Source: Flagellimonas nanhaiensis
GTDB lineage: Bacteria; Bacteroidota; Bacteroidia; Flavobacteriales; Flavobacteriaceae
NCBI RefSeq assembly: GCF_003382275.1
Contig: NZ_QTJX01000001.1
Coordinates: forward strand, 496,001-560,000
Direction: 5' to 3'
DNA: 64,000 nt
Under the pieces are notes generated by a model that was not told where the DNA came from, did no database searches, and was given only the letters and a program-made list of their open reading frames with translations. Positions within the stretch are counted from its first letter, which is position 1. The number at the start of each line of letters is the position of its first letter. Positions 1 to 8,428 of the stretch are shown piece by piece. Made by a program: the position numbers and the translations under genes.

Positions 1-712
1 TCCTAGGAACCGGACCTGCATTCCTCCAGTTTTCCTGGAGTTCCTTAAAGTTTTTATAGGTGGTATTGATGTCCTCTTCAACATTGATGAGTCCCTTGAG
101 TTCTTCAATAATCTGTAATCTCTTTTGAAGATTGTCCTTTAGGGCTTGCTCAAGTTGTTTGTAATGCTGGTCTTTTTTCTCACGATATTCCCCAAAGACC
201 TCGTTAAATTGTCTTTTGGCCACTGAGTTGTACCTAAAGTCAATTTCATTGCCACCATTGGCTACAAATTCCTCTTTTTTATGCTCTAAAAATTCTTGAA
301 ACTTTTGATCAAACTCATATTTAATAGAGCTTACATGCTTGCCAATGGCCTGTACCTTTTCATTTTTTACCAGGCGCTGTAGTTCACCGACCAAGTTTTC
401 CATGGACATGGAATGGTAGTCCAACATGGGAATGTAATGCCGTTTTTCATTGTCCTTATCCTCGGCATCCTCAGCATTGGATTCTTCAATTTCTTGAATG
501 GCATCCTCTGTATTGGCAGGCTTGTCCTCATCCTTTTTTTCATTAGATGAAGAGGCCTCATTGGTAACGACTTCTTTTTCAGCGTCAGTTTCGGGTTCTT
601 TAGTTATGTTTGGATCAGAAATGGGGTTTTCTTCCAGCGATGTTTTTAATTCCTCCGTATTATGATCTGTGCCACCTTCAGTTCCCTGAAGTTTATGTTC
701 ATTATCCTGCAT
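1..712 (-). CDS. DUF349 domain-containing protein (partial, C-terminus beyond window)
   Basis: The reading frame is open from an ATG at 710-712 on the minus strand to the window edge, giving about 237 residues. The first ~90 residues are acidic and low in complexity (many Glu, Asp, Asn, Thr). They lead into Lys/Glu-rich helical sequence ending in a QENWRNAGPVP-type segment that is typical of DUF349 repeats. Flavobacterial members are about 600-700 residues with several DUF349 repeats, so roughly the last two thirds is missing here. The function of DUF349 is not established. aroE follows on the same strand in the upstream direction with a 144-base gap, which carries a TAnnTTTG box at 782-789. 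Confidence 0.8.
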   Translation of the reverse strand, partial: MQDNEHKLQGTEGGTDHNTEELKTSLEENPISDPNITKEPETDAEKEVVTNEASSSNEKKDEDKPANTEDAIQEIEESNAEDAEDKDNEKRHYIPMLDYHSMSMENLVGELQRLVKNEKVQAIGKHVSSIKYEFDQKFQEFLEHKKEEFVANGGNEIDFRYNSVAKRQFNEVFGEYREKKDQHYKQLEQALKDNLQKRLQIIEELKGLINVEEDINTTYKNFKELQENWRNAGPVPR

Positions 713-781
713 GAGTAGTGTCTTTTCTTTCCTTCCGATTGATGATAATATAGCCAAGTTAACAACTAAATTACCCAATAG

Positions 782-789
782 CAAAAGTA
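782..789 (-). promoter_or_regulatory. Putative -7 box for the DUF349 gene
   Basis: Read on the minus strand the sequence is TACTTTTG, an exact match to the Bacteroidota -7 consensus TAnnTTTG, 69 bases before the ATG. No clear -33 TTTG lies at the usual distance, so this rests on the one box. Confidence 0.4.
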
Positions 790-856
790 TTGATTCTTCT
801 TTTGTTAGAGGTTTACCGTGTATAAAATGGCCAAATTGTGGTGCTGATGGCCAATT

Positions 857-1609
857 TTAGGGTCTATTCCATATTTCCCAAGCCTTTTCCGCTTGTTCTT
901 GAAGCATTTTGGCTCCATTACGGATAGTAGCTCCTTTTTTCTCACCCAGTGTAAGAAAACTGGTTTTTTCAGGATTGTAGATCAAATCAAAGAGTAGATG
1001 TCTATTTCCCAGGTATTCGTAAGGTATAGCAGGTTTTTCGGAGATATTGGGATGTGTGCCCAATGGAGTGCAGTTGACAATAACTGTATGATTTTCAATA
1101 GTTTCCTTGTCTAAATCTTCATAGGTAAACTGGTCCTGCTTTTTGCTCCTGGAAACATAGGTGCTTTCAATCTCCAGTTCATTCAAAACGAAAAATATAG
1201 CTTTTGAAGCGCCGCCCGTCCCTAAAATCAATGCTTTGGTATGATGTGGTTTAAGCAATGGCTCCAACGATTTTTTGAAACCTGTTGCATCTGTATTGTA
1301 CCCAATCAGGCCTTGTTCTGTAAATTTTATGGTATTCACCGCGCCAATTTTTTCGGCACTCACATCAAGTTGGTCTAGAAATGGAATTACCTCTTCTTTA
1401 TAAGGAATGGTAACATTTAGGCCTCTTAGATTGTTTTCCGAGATAACTTTTTTGAATAAGGAAATGTCAGGGATGTCAAAGTTCTCATAACTGTGATCGC
1501 TCAATCCAAGGTCTTTAAATTTTTGGGTGAAATAACCTTGCGAGAAGGAATATGAAATATTCCTACCGAGCAGCCCGAACCTGTTTTCTTTCTTTCCTAT
1601 TTTTACCAT
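857..1609 (-). CDS. aroE: Shikimate dehydrogenase
   Basis: This enzyme reduces 3-dehydroshikimate to shikimate with NADPH in aromatic amino acid synthesis, in the cytoplasm. From the chosen start the protein is 250 residues, the usual length for flavobacterial AroE. Visible motifs are the substrate-binding YSFSQGYF (20-27), NVTIPYK with catalytic Lys71, GAVNT, GYNTDATGF with Asp107, the NADP loop GTGGASK, VNCTPLG, and a C-terminal NGAKMLQEQA. The open frame extends 14 codons further upstream, but that stretch is hydrophobic, Trp/Tyr-rich and unlike the family. The ATG of MVKIGKKENRFG at 1609 is therefore preferred. It still overlaps the 3' end of the upstream DUF368 gene by 47 bases, suggesting translational coupling. 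Confidence 0.93.
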   Translation of the reverse strand: MVKIGKKENRFGLLGRNISYSFSQGYFTQKFKDLGLSDHSYENFDIPDISLFKKVISENNLRGLNVTIPYKEEVIPFLDQLDVSAEKIGAVNTIKFTEQGLIGYNTDATGFKKSLEPLLKPHHTKALILGTGGASKAIFFVLNELEIESTYVSRSKKQDQFTYEDLDKETIENHTVIVNCTPLGTHPNISEKPAIPYEYLGNRHLLFDLIYNPEKTSFLTLGEKKGATIRNGAKMLQEQAEKAWEIWNRP

Positions 1610-2600
1610 ACCAATCCAATACCAATAATACCAAAATTCCCAAAATAACAAATAACACGGCCCACCAAGTTTCCGCTATTCCAATATTGGGAAAATAGCG
1701 CTCATAGTTGAGTACAATTTTATCTGCGTTGGAGTCCAACAGTAGATTCCCTGCAGTATCTGTTTTAAAGATGGTTCGTTTCCAAGGCCAAAGCACCCCA
1801 AGGGACCCTGTTATAAAACCTAATATTACCGCTGTTGTGATGGATTTATAGTGCTTAAGTACATAACTGAGTAAATGGGAGAAAGTGACCAACCCGGTGG
1901 CAGAGCCTAAGGTAAAAATAGCAAGTATTTTAAGGGTGTTCATGCGTTTGGGGTCGTTTAAAAAATCAAAATTTCCGGCAAATACGTCTGAGAATGAGTC
2001 GTACAGAGCATTGACTGAGTCAACGAGCAATAGGACATAGTTTCCTAGTAGTATCAAAATAAAAGATCCGGACAAGCCCGGTAATGTCATTCCTGAAACA
2101 CTGATAATTCCACAGAAAAAGATAAAAAAGAGATTATCATTTTGGGTAGCGGGACTTAGAAAGCTGATGGAGATTCCAACAATAAAACCAATAATTCCTG
2201 CTGGAATGGTTTTTTGGTTCCAGGGCCTAAAATCTTTTCCTATGTAGTAGATGGAGCCCAGCACCATACCGAAAAAAGCCGACCAGACAAATAGCTCCTT
2301 TTGCTCCAAAAAATAATCCAATACTTTGGAAACACTGAAATAACTGACCAACATTCCAAAGATCAGCAAAGCTAAAAATTGGGCATTGGTATATTGAAGA
2401 AAGCTTTTGAACCTGCCGTTAAACAGTAATTTTATGGCCTTGGTATTGAGTTTTTGTAAAGAATAGATGAACTCTTCATAAAAACCTCCAACAAAAGCTA
2501 CGATACCACCAGATACTCCGGGAACTTTGTTGGCAGCTCCCATGCATAGGCCTTTAATGACCAAAAAAAAGTTGTCCAGAAGTGTTCTAGGTCTGTGCAT
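1563..2600 (-). CDS. DUF368 membrane protein, paralogue A (polyprenyl-phosphate translocase family)
   Basis: This is a 345-residue polytopic membrane protein. DUF368 (PopT) proteins are known as undecaprenyl-phosphate translocases that return the carrier lipid across the inner membrane for reuse in envelope synthesis. The family signature appears twice, as in other members: GAANKVPGVSGG (21-32) and MTLPGLSGSF (171-180), the two short re-entrant-like segments. About eight hydrophobic stretches follow, with a basic tail (KNRKERKQ). The first signature carries Asn-Lys where the neighbouring paralogue has Asp-Val before VPGVSGG. The gene lies 18 bases downstream of paralogue B and overlaps aroE, so all three are probably one transcript. 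Family assignment is firm; transport activity is inferred. Confidence 0.9.
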   Translation of the reverse strand: MHRPRTLLDNFFLVIKGLCMGAANKVPGVSGGIVAFVGGFYEEFIYSLQKLNTKAIKLLFNGRFKSFLQYTNAQFLALLIFGMLVSYFSVSKVLDYFLEQKELFVWSAFFGMVLGSIYYIGKDFRPWNQKTIPAGIIGFIVGISISFLSPATQNDNLFFIFFCGIISVSGMTLPGLSGSFILILLGNYVLLLVDSVNALYDSFSDVFAGNFDFLNDPKRMNTLKILAIFTLGSATGLVTFSHLLSYVLKHYKSITTAVILGFITGSLGVLWPWKRTIFKTDTAGNLLLDSNADKIVLNYERYFPNIGIAETWWAVLFVILGILVLLVLDWYGKNRKERKQVRAAR

Positions 2601-2618
2601 TCCCTAATTAGGTTTTTC

Positions 2619-3536
2619 TTATTTTTTGGAAGCTAATTTTTCCAGGATAAAAATAAGCGAAAAACCTATTATGGCTAAGATTATGGCAAGTAATAACTGA
2701 TTCTCCCCTTCGAATGATGAGGGCCACACATTCATGTCGTCTATGACCTTGGTCTTATCGCCAAAAGTCTTGGTTTCCAATACTTTTTTCCATGGCCATA
2801 TTTTGTTCAAAGAGCCTAGAATAAATCCCGTTAGCAAAGCTAGGGTCATATTCTTATAATGGCTGAACATCCATTTCAACAATTTTGCAAAACTTAAAAG
2901 TCCAAAAATGGCACCCAGAGCCACGGTGATGACAATTTTTAGGTCACGTTCATGCACGGCATCCAAAATTGTCTTGTACGAACCCAGAAGAACCAAGATG
3001 AAAGCTCCAGATATTCCGGGCAAAATCATCGCACAAATTGCTAAGGCACCTGAAAGGAAAAGATAGGGTAGGCCATCTACATTTTCATTGGCGGGAAGTT
3101 CTGTGATAAAGTAAGCTATGGCAGCTCCAATCAACAAAATTGCAATTGTTCCCAAGTTCCATTTGGAGATTTCCTTTCCTACCAAAAATATACTGGCCAA
3201 TACCAATCCAAAGAAAAAAGACCAGAGTAGTATTGGATGATTCTCTAAAAGCCAGCTTAGGAATTTGGCCAGTGAGAGTACACTTGTGAAAATTCCCAGA
3301 AACAGTGCCAATAGAAAATTTCCATTGAGTTTGTTCCAAAATGCTTTGAAACCTTCTTTTCTTAACGTTGTTATTAGGGACAGGTTAATGTTATTGATAG
3401 AGGTGATCAATTCCTCATAAATCCCGGAAATAAAGGCTATGGTCCCTCCAGAAACTCCTGGAACCACATCGGCGGCACCCATGGCCATTCCCTTAAGGGC
3501 AATAAAAATATAATCAAGTAATTGACGTGCTTTCAT
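2619..3536 (-). CDS. DUF368 membrane protein, paralogue B (polyprenyl-phosphate translocase family)
   Basis: This 305-residue membrane protein is the second of two adjacent DUF368 genes. Its signatures are the canonical GAADVVPGVSGGTIAF (20-35) and a second copy MILPGISGAF (170-179). Charged loops and about eight hydrophobic segments are visible. The family flips undecaprenyl phosphate (PopT-type). This copy is nearer the family consensus than paralogue A and is the more likely housekeeping version. A TPR gene lies 25 bases upstream on the same strand. Whether the two copies act as partners or as alternatives under different conditions cannot be told from sequence. Confidence 0.92.
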   Translation of the reverse strand: MKARQLLDYIFIALKGMAMGAADVVPGVSGGTIAFISGIYEELITSINNINLSLITTLRKEGFKAFWNKLNGNFLLALFLGIFTSVLSLAKFLSWLLENHPILLWSFFFGLVLASIFLVGKEISKWNLGTIAILLIGAAIAYFITELPANENVDGLPYLFLSGALAICAMILPGISGAFILVLLGSYKTILDAVHERDLKIVITVALGAIFGLLSFAKLLKWMFSHYKNMTLALLTGFILGSLNKIWPWKKVLETKTFGDKTKVIDDMNVWPSSFEGENQLLLAIILAIIGFSLIFILEKLASKK

Positions 3537-3561
3537 GTGTTTGGTAAAGGAAACCCAAAAT

Positions 3562-4962
3562 CTAGGTAGAAGTTTTCTTGAATTCGGACACTAAGGTTCG
3601 CAGCCATCCTACCTGGGTAAATTCTGGAAATTCATCTTCAAAAAGAGCTAATTTTTCAATATCCATTTGTATGGCTTGGGCCAATTTTTCCTTGGCCTCC
3701 ATAACCTCGTTGTTTTTTAGATATGTCCCTGCCAATTTATAAAGCAATTCGGCTTTTTCAGGATAGAATTCCAATCCCTGGACCAAAACCTGTACAGTGG
3801 AGTTTAAATCTCCAATTTTTTTAAGAGTATCCGCCCAATTCAACCAAGTATCCAGCTCGTAATTGCCCAAATCTACGGTTTGTTTGTAGGCAAAGTCGGC
3901 CTCATCAAGATTGTTGAGGGCTACATATATTTTTGCAGCTGTTTTCCAGTATAACGGATTTTCCCCATCAATGTTTATAGCTTTGTTTACATAGTACAAG
4001 GCCTTTTCAAAGTCTTCTATTTTGTAATGGAAGTTTGTGATTGCCAACCATCCTTTGTCCAACAAAGGGTCTTCATGTACAGTGTTATAATAGTAGTATT
4101 TGGCTAAATCTATGTTCCCCAATTTTTCATGGCATTTCCCAATTCTAAGGTAGGCATGTGAGGTAGGGTCCTCAATGGAAATGGTGGTCTCGTAATTTTC
4201 TACTGCCTCATTATAACGACCCAATTTTTCCAGTACCTTACCCTTTTCAAAATATGCGCCTATAAAGGAATCATCAGAAATTATGGCAAAGTCGTAAGCC
4301 GTTAGGGCTTCTTGGAACATGTTGAGTGCATAGTACATCTTTCCAAGTTGATGCCACGCCACTTCACAGTAGGGGTTGTACTCCAAATAATCGTTTAGAT
4401 AGCGAACTGCACCATTGTGGTCCTCTAAAAATTCAAAGCAGTATACCACATTGTACAGTGAGGAATAATCGTTTTGATCAAAATCCACACATTTCATGAA
4501 ACTTCTTTTTGCCTTCTCATAGTCATCCATGAAAAGATACTCCATTCCAAGAAGGGAGTGAATGTCAAAAGTATCATCGGTCAGGTGCAAAGCCTCCAAC
4601 AAAAGGTTCACTGCTTCTTGGTGATTATCTTGTTTGGATTGCAGGTTTGCTCGCTGAATATATATTTCTTCGTTGCGGGTGTCTATGGTCTGAATTTCGT
4701 CCAAGAGCTTTTCGGCAGCTTCATACTTGTCTTCGAACGCAAGTACTTCAACCTGAAGCAGTTTCAGTTCCAATGAATTTGGATGTTGTTCCAAGCCTAT
4801 CTGAATTGCCTTTTTCCCCAAGGAAATCTTTCCATTGTTCAGATAATGATGAACAATCTCTTCAAAGTCCTCTGCGTCAAAAAAATAGACGTCATCGGTC
4901 TTGAGCATGGACTCAAACTTGGTAATGGATTTGTTGGAATGTTCGTTAGAATCTAACGCCAT
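3562..4962 (-). CDS. Tetratricopeptide repeat protein
   Basis: This 466-residue protein is built almost wholly of TPR units of about 34 residues. Repeats are recognisable from about residue 60 to 440 by the W/L..A...Y spacing, for example AWHQLGKMYYALNMFQEAL. There is no signal peptide or membrane segment, so it is probably a cytoplasmic scaffold or adaptor. Its partners are unknown. In flavobacteria this gene commonly sits between the DUF368 gene and the aminotransferase, as here. It begins 86 bases after the aminotransferase stop on the same strand. TPR architecture is certain; function is not. Confidence 0.88.
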   Translation of the reverse strand: MALDSNEHSNKSITKFESMLKTDDVYFFDAEDFEEIVHHYLNNGKISLGKKAIQIGLEQHPNSLELKLLQVEVLAFEDKYEAAEKLLDEIQTIDTRNEEIYIQRANLQSKQDNHQEAVNLLLEALHLTDDTFDIHSLLGMEYLFMDDYEKAKRSFMKCVDFDQNDYSSLYNVVYCFEFLEDHNGAVRYLNDYLEYNPYCEVAWHQLGKMYYALNMFQEALTAYDFAIISDDSFIGAYFEKGKVLEKLGRYNEAVENYETTISIEDPTSHAYLRIGKCHEKLGNIDLAKYYYYNTVHEDPLLDKGWLAITNFHYKIEDFEKALYYVNKAINIDGENPLYWKTAAKIYVALNNLDEADFAYKQTVDLGNYELDTWLNWADTLKKIGDLNSTVQVLVQGLEFYPEKAELLYKLAGTYLKNNEVMEAKEKLAQAIQMDIEKLALFEDEFPEFTQVGWLRTLVSEFKKTST

Positions 4963-5048
4963 AGGAACGTATTTGGTTATACTATGGACTTAAAATTAGC
5001 CTTTTGGAAGTCTGATTAAGCCCGAAATTTGGGTATGTTATCAACAAA

Positions 5049-6245
5049 TTAGTTAACAGTAAGGGGACTATATTCATTTAAAATGTCCAGGATTTGGTCG
5101 CAACCGAGCCTGATTTCTTTCAGTGAAATGGTGAGTGGCGGTGATATCCTGACGGCCCTGGACTCAAAAAGTAACCAAAACAAAATCAGCCCTTTTTTAG
5201 CTGCTTCCAAGACAAGATGGTCCGCTACTTCTTTCTTATTCAAAATCAAGGCAAGCATTAATCCTTTGCCTCTTATTTCATCAATCAAAGGATGTACCAA
5301 AAGCGAGCGAATCAGCTTCTCTTTTTCCAAGGTTTCGGGAATAAGCTGTGATTCAGTGAGTTCCTTCAACGTTGCCAGACTGGCAGCTGCAATGACAGGG
5401 TTGCCGCCAAATGTGGTAATATGGCCTAATTTAGGGTTGTCTTGCAGTGAGGACATCATTTCTTTTGATGCTACGAAGGCTCCCACGGGCAATCCCGAGG
5501 CCATTCCTTTGCCAATGACCAAAATATCCGGGATGCAGTCATAATGTTGAAAAGCAAAAAGTTTTCCTGTTCTTCCAAAACCAGGCTGTATTTCGTCCAG
5601 TATCAGGAGGGCACCAACTTCATCACAACGTTTCCTCACTTTTTTGAGATATCCGTCTTTTGGTAGGATGAATCCGGCTCCTCCCTGGATGGTTTCCAGA
5701 ACTACGGCAGCAGTTTGCACTGTGATTTTTTCCAGATCTTCTTCTTGGTTGAATTCTATAAAACGAATATCCGGAACCAAGGGTCTGAAGGCGCTTTTCC
5801 GTTCTTCGTACCCCATTAAACTTAAACTGCCCATGGTATTGCCATGATAGGCCTTATGGGCCGCTACAATTTCTGAGCGTCCAGTATATCTTCGAGCAAG
5901 TTTAAGGGCACCTTCCATGGCCTCTGTGCCAGAATTTACTAGATATGTGGTTTCAAGCTTTTTGGGAAGATGTGAAGCTAACAACTTAGCATATTCCACT
6001 GTCGGACCCTGAATATATTCCCCGTAAACCATTACGTGCATATACTGCTCCGCTTGTTGTTTTACTGCCTGCAGAACTTTTGGATGGCAATGACCTAGGC
6101 TACAGGCCGAAACTCCCGCCACAAAATCCAAATGGGCATTACCTGCGCTGTCGTATATGTAACTTCCTTTGGCATGAGCCACTTCAAGGCCTAAAGGATG
6201 CGGGGTGGTCTGTGCTTGATATGTGAAAAAATCATCTTTTATCAT
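5049..6245 (-). CDS. Class III (aspartate family) aminotransferase
   Basis: This is a 398-residue PLP-dependent aminotransferase of the acetylornithine/ornithine-type fold. It shows the PLP phosphate-binding NSGTEAMEGALKLAR (104-118), LILDEIQPGFGRTG with Asp217 contacting the PLP ring nitrogen, and GKGMASGLPVGAF with the Schiff-base Lys246. It has no arginine biosynthesis neighbours, so the substrate is unclear; flavobacterial relatives are usually left as generic aspartate aminotransferase family proteins. Its ATG overlaps the stop of the upstream OstA-like gene by four bases (6242-6245), which points to coupled translation with a lipopolysaccharide-transport-type gene. Confidence 0.88.
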   Translation of the reverse strand: MIKDDFFTYQAQTTPHPLGLEVAHAKGSYIYDSAGNAHLDFVAGVSACSLGHCHPKVLQAVKQQAEQYMHVMVYGEYIQGPTVEYAKLLASHLPKKLETTYLVNSGTEAMEGALKLARRYTGRSEIVAAHKAYHGNTMGSLSLMGYEERKSAFRPLVPDIRFIEFNQEEDLEKITVQTAAVVLETIQGGAGFILPKDGYLKKVRKRCDEVGALLILDEIQPGFGRTGKLFAFQHYDCIPDILVIGKGMASGLPVGAFVASKEMMSSLQDNPKLGHITTFGGNPVIAAASLATLKELTESQLIPETLEKEKLIRSLLVHPLIDEIRGKGLMLALILNKKEVADHLVLEAAKKGLILFWLLFESRAVRISPPLTISLKEIRLGCDQILDILNEYSPLTVN

Positions 6246-7945
6246 TGGGGAGCCTGAACCTTTTTTACCTGCGTTTTTTTGGGTTTTACGGCTTGGGAGT
6301 TGGGTGCGGAACTTATGGATTGATTTTTTTGTCGTTCCTTTTCTTCAGTATCTATGTCTATTGAATCATCAATGCCCCTGATTTTCACCAACTCTAAATT
6401 GTTGTCGTCCTCATCAAAGATATCCTCCTTGGACAGGATACGTTCTTCGCCCCGCCAAACAAAACCCTTTAATTTTCTACTTTCAACGGGAAGGTCTAGT
6501 TCGGGGAAAATATCACCATCCGGATTTACAAAAAAGGTGATGTCCTCAATGTCATTGTTTGCCATCAACAATCTGATCTTACTACAGATAGTCTTGTCAA
6601 TCCCAATTAATTCCTGGTCATCGTTGTAGACATAATAAATAACCTCGGTATTCCGAACAAGATCAATAATCTTGAGTTCATTTTCGATGAATTTTCCAAA
6701 TAGATCCTTGCCCTTGGCCTGATTATAACCTTCGTTGCTAATGGTGTCCAGAGAAATGATAAAGGCATTTTCAAGGACTTTGAGCGAATCCAGTTTTTCT
6801 GTTTCCAAATCCGAAATCAAGTGGATGCTATCTCCGGTAATCTGGTTTTCAACATTCCAAAGAATGGGATTTTTGATCAACTGGGTAATTCCAGTTTTTT
6901 GTTCGGAGTGAATAGAATCGCACTTACCGCTTAAATCCGTTTTATAAAACTTTGCATTTCTGAAGGCTCTGAGAACCCTTTCCTCAGGTTTTCCGGTAAC
7001 CATCAATGTATCACCATGGATATAAAGCGAATCTTGTTGAACCAAATTGATGGCAACCGCTCTTTTTGTTGCAAAAACAGAGTCTTTTTCTTTATAAACC
7101 TCTGCATAATGTGCTCTGATCACACCATTGTTTATGGTATCGGTAACCTGAATATTATTGGTAGCCGAAGCAAATGAGGAAGCCTTGTCAAAATAAACAC
7201 TGTCCCCCTCAATAATTCGATTGCTATACTCGATTTTGGTATTTTTTACGCCATACCCTTGCTCTATTTTGGTGTCGTAGAAACCACGCTCGCAATAGAT
7301 TTTATATTCCTCACCGGTTATAGTAGATGGGCCGTACATATAGGCGTTTTTAGAAACGCGGTAATAATCCAATTGTTCCGAATCGATGATATACTCAGGA
7401 TTGTCAATATGTACCTTGTTCCTGAACTGAACCTTCTTCAGCTCCATGAAATAGTTCCCGATCTTACTGGTTAGAACGTTAACGGAATCCACTACTTTTC
7501 CTCCTGAACGGTAGTACGACAACTGATTTTCCCGATCAAAATAAAGTGTGTCCGTGGTCAAGGTCATTTTACCATCGGACAGGTCAACATTTTCCCAGGC
7601 CTTTGCAAGTTTGGTGTTTCCATCATAGTCCATTTTCCCACTGTTCATCTCAATGGAATCACCTTGCTGCAAACGAATATTCCCAATGGCCTTAAGCCTG
7701 TTTTCTTGATTGTAAAAGATGGCAATATCGCACCATAGATCAGCTCCTTGGTGTTCAAATTGAACTTGGCGCTCGTCATCTTTGCTGAAGATGGAAGCAC
7801 CAGGAAACTGGGCTTCATCTTTGGTGAAATTGGCCCCGTAGACTATGTTTATCTGTCTTCCCTGGGTTTGATCTGGGTTTTCTTGAGCACAGATTTTCAG
7901 GACAAAAAGAAATACAATGAAATGGAAAAACCTTTTCAATACCAT
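6242..7945 (-). CDS. OstA/LptA-like periplasmic protein
   Basis: This 567-residue protein has a signal peptide (basic MVLKR, then a hydrophobic core ending near ICAQ, residue 21). A long OstA/LptA-like region follows, made of short beta repeats such as GNIRLQQGDSIEMNSGKMDYDGN and WENVDLSDGKMTLTTDTLYFDREN. These are the pattern of the beta-jellyroll that carries lipopolysaccharide across the periplasm. The C-terminus is Lys/Gln-rich. In Bacteroidota such proteins are much longer than E. coli LptA. A role in LPS transport is inferred from the fold. It overlaps the downstream aminotransferase by four bases. Confidence 0.82.
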   Translation of the reverse strand: MVLKRFFHFIVFLFVLKICAQENPDQTQGRQINIVYGANFTKDEAQFPGASIFSKDDERQVQFEHQGADLWCDIAIFYNQENRLKAIGNIRLQQGDSIEMNSGKMDYDGNTKLAKAWENVDLSDGKMTLTTDTLYFDRENQLSYYRSGGKVVDSVNVLTSKIGNYFMELKKVQFRNKVHIDNPEYIIDSEQLDYYRVSKNAYMYGPSTITGEEYKIYCERGFYDTKIEQGYGVKNTKIEYSNRIIEGDSVYFDKASSFASATNNIQVTDTINNGVIRAHYAEVYKEKDSVFATKRAVAINLVQQDSLYIHGDTLMVTGKPEERVLRAFRNAKFYKTDLSGKCDSIHSEQKTGITQLIKNPILWNVENQITGDSIHLISDLETEKLDSLKVLENAFIISLDTISNEGYNQAKGKDLFGKFIENELKIIDLVRNTEVIYYVYNDDQELIGIDKTICSKIRLLMANNDIEDITFFVNPDGDIFPELDLPVESRKLKGFVWRGEERILSKEDIFDEDDNNLELVKIRGIDDSIDIDTEEKERQKNQSISSAPNSQAVKPKKTQVKKVQAPQ

Positions 7946-8057
7946 AATTTTTGTCCAAAAGTAGGCTTTTTGGAGATAGTAGGGAGCAGGATTTAGATAG
8001 GTTTGGGAAATATACCCGTAACCTTTTTGGATTTCTCAGCTCCTTTTTTGCTAAAAC

Positions 8058-8264
8058 CTACTTTTTAGTGGAACACGTTTTTATTCCAAATGGCGCATAC
8101 AATGGACAAAAACTAACCAGACTGGTCAACAAAAATACCGCTGCCAGCGCCAAAAGAACAATTCCGAGTGTTCCCGTGATTACATTGGTGAAATAAAGAA
8201 CAGCAACAACAGCTGCAATCAAAACCCTGATGATTCGGTCCGCAGACCCCATGTTTTTTTTCAT
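8058..8264 (-). CDS. DUF2892 (YgaP-type) small membrane protein
   Basis: This is a 68-residue membrane protein. The frame is open for a further 20 codons upstream, but the family starts at MKKNMGSADRIIRVL, so the ATG at 8264 is chosen. It shows the DUF2892 pattern: NMGSADRIIRVLIAAVV, a first membrane helix, a short turn (NVITGT), a second helix, and the closing FCPLYAPFGIKTC with two Cys. In YgaP this domain anchors a rhodanese; here it stands alone. It begins 10 bases after the stop of a 31-residue membrane peptide and probably shares its CRP-controlled transcript. Its precise role is unknown. Confidence 0.85.
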   Translation of the reverse strand: MKKNMGSADRIIRVLIAAVVAVLYFTNVITGTLGIVLLALAAVFLLTSLVSFCPLYAPFGIKTCSTKK

Positions 8265-8274
8265 TTTTCTGAAT

Positions 8275-8370
8275 TTAATTGGACACATATTGAACCGCAA
8301 GAACTGTAAAAGTGACCAGAGCAATACAGGTCAGGCATACGAGCACAAATTTTAGTACTTTGTTCTTCAT
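8275..8370 (-). CDS. 31-residue single-span membrane peptide
   Basis: From an ATG at 8368-8370 the minus strand encodes a 31-residue peptide that begins MKNKVLKFVLVCLTCIALV and ends VQYVSN, followed by TAA at 8275-8277. It has a basic N-terminus, then one uninterrupted hydrophobic helix of about 22 residues with two Cys (12 and 15), then a short polar tail. It is not a lipoprotein (no LxxC boundary). Support for it being real: a TAnnTTTG box 12 bases upstream, a CRP-type dyad in activating position, and tight spacing to the DUF2892 gene. I do not recognise a named family. It could instead be a leader peptide for the DUF2892 gene. Confidence 0.6.
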   Translation of the reverse strand: MKNKVLKFVLVCLTCIALVTFTVLAVQYVSN

Positions 8371-8382
8371 GGTTCTTTTGGC

Positions 8383-8390
8383 CAAAGATA
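8383..8390 (-). promoter_or_regulatory. Putative -7 box of the peptide-DUF2892 operon
   Basis: On the minus strand the sequence is TATCTTTG, an exact TAnnTTTG match, 12 bases before the ATG of the 31-residue peptide. There is no -33 TTTG at the usual place. Instead the CRP-like dyad at 8413-8426 occupies that position, as expected for an activator-dependent promoter. Confidence 0.55.
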
Positions 8391-8412
8391 AAGGGGTAAT
8401 TTCTCCTTTGCA

Positions 8413-8426
8413 GTGACCTTGGTCAC
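8413..8426. promoter_or_regulatory. CRP-type operator (GTGA-N6-TCAC)
   Basis: The sequence GTGACCTTGGTCAC has perfect 6-base arms and exactly fits the CRP half-site arrangement GTGA-N6-TCAC. Its centre (8419.5) lies about 33 bases upstream of the centre of the -7 box, so it sits at roughly -40 to -41.5 from the likely start. That is the class II activating geometry. The Crp/Fnr gene ending at 8429 has the CRP recognition residues Arg-Glu-x3-Arg, so it is the obvious candidate to bind here. Confidence 0.6.
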
Positions 8427-8428
8427 CA

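Noticed and set aside
5083..5544. A 153-codon plus-strand frame opposite the class III aminotransferase.
   Set aside because: Shadow frame; the opposite strand has intact PLP motifs throughout.
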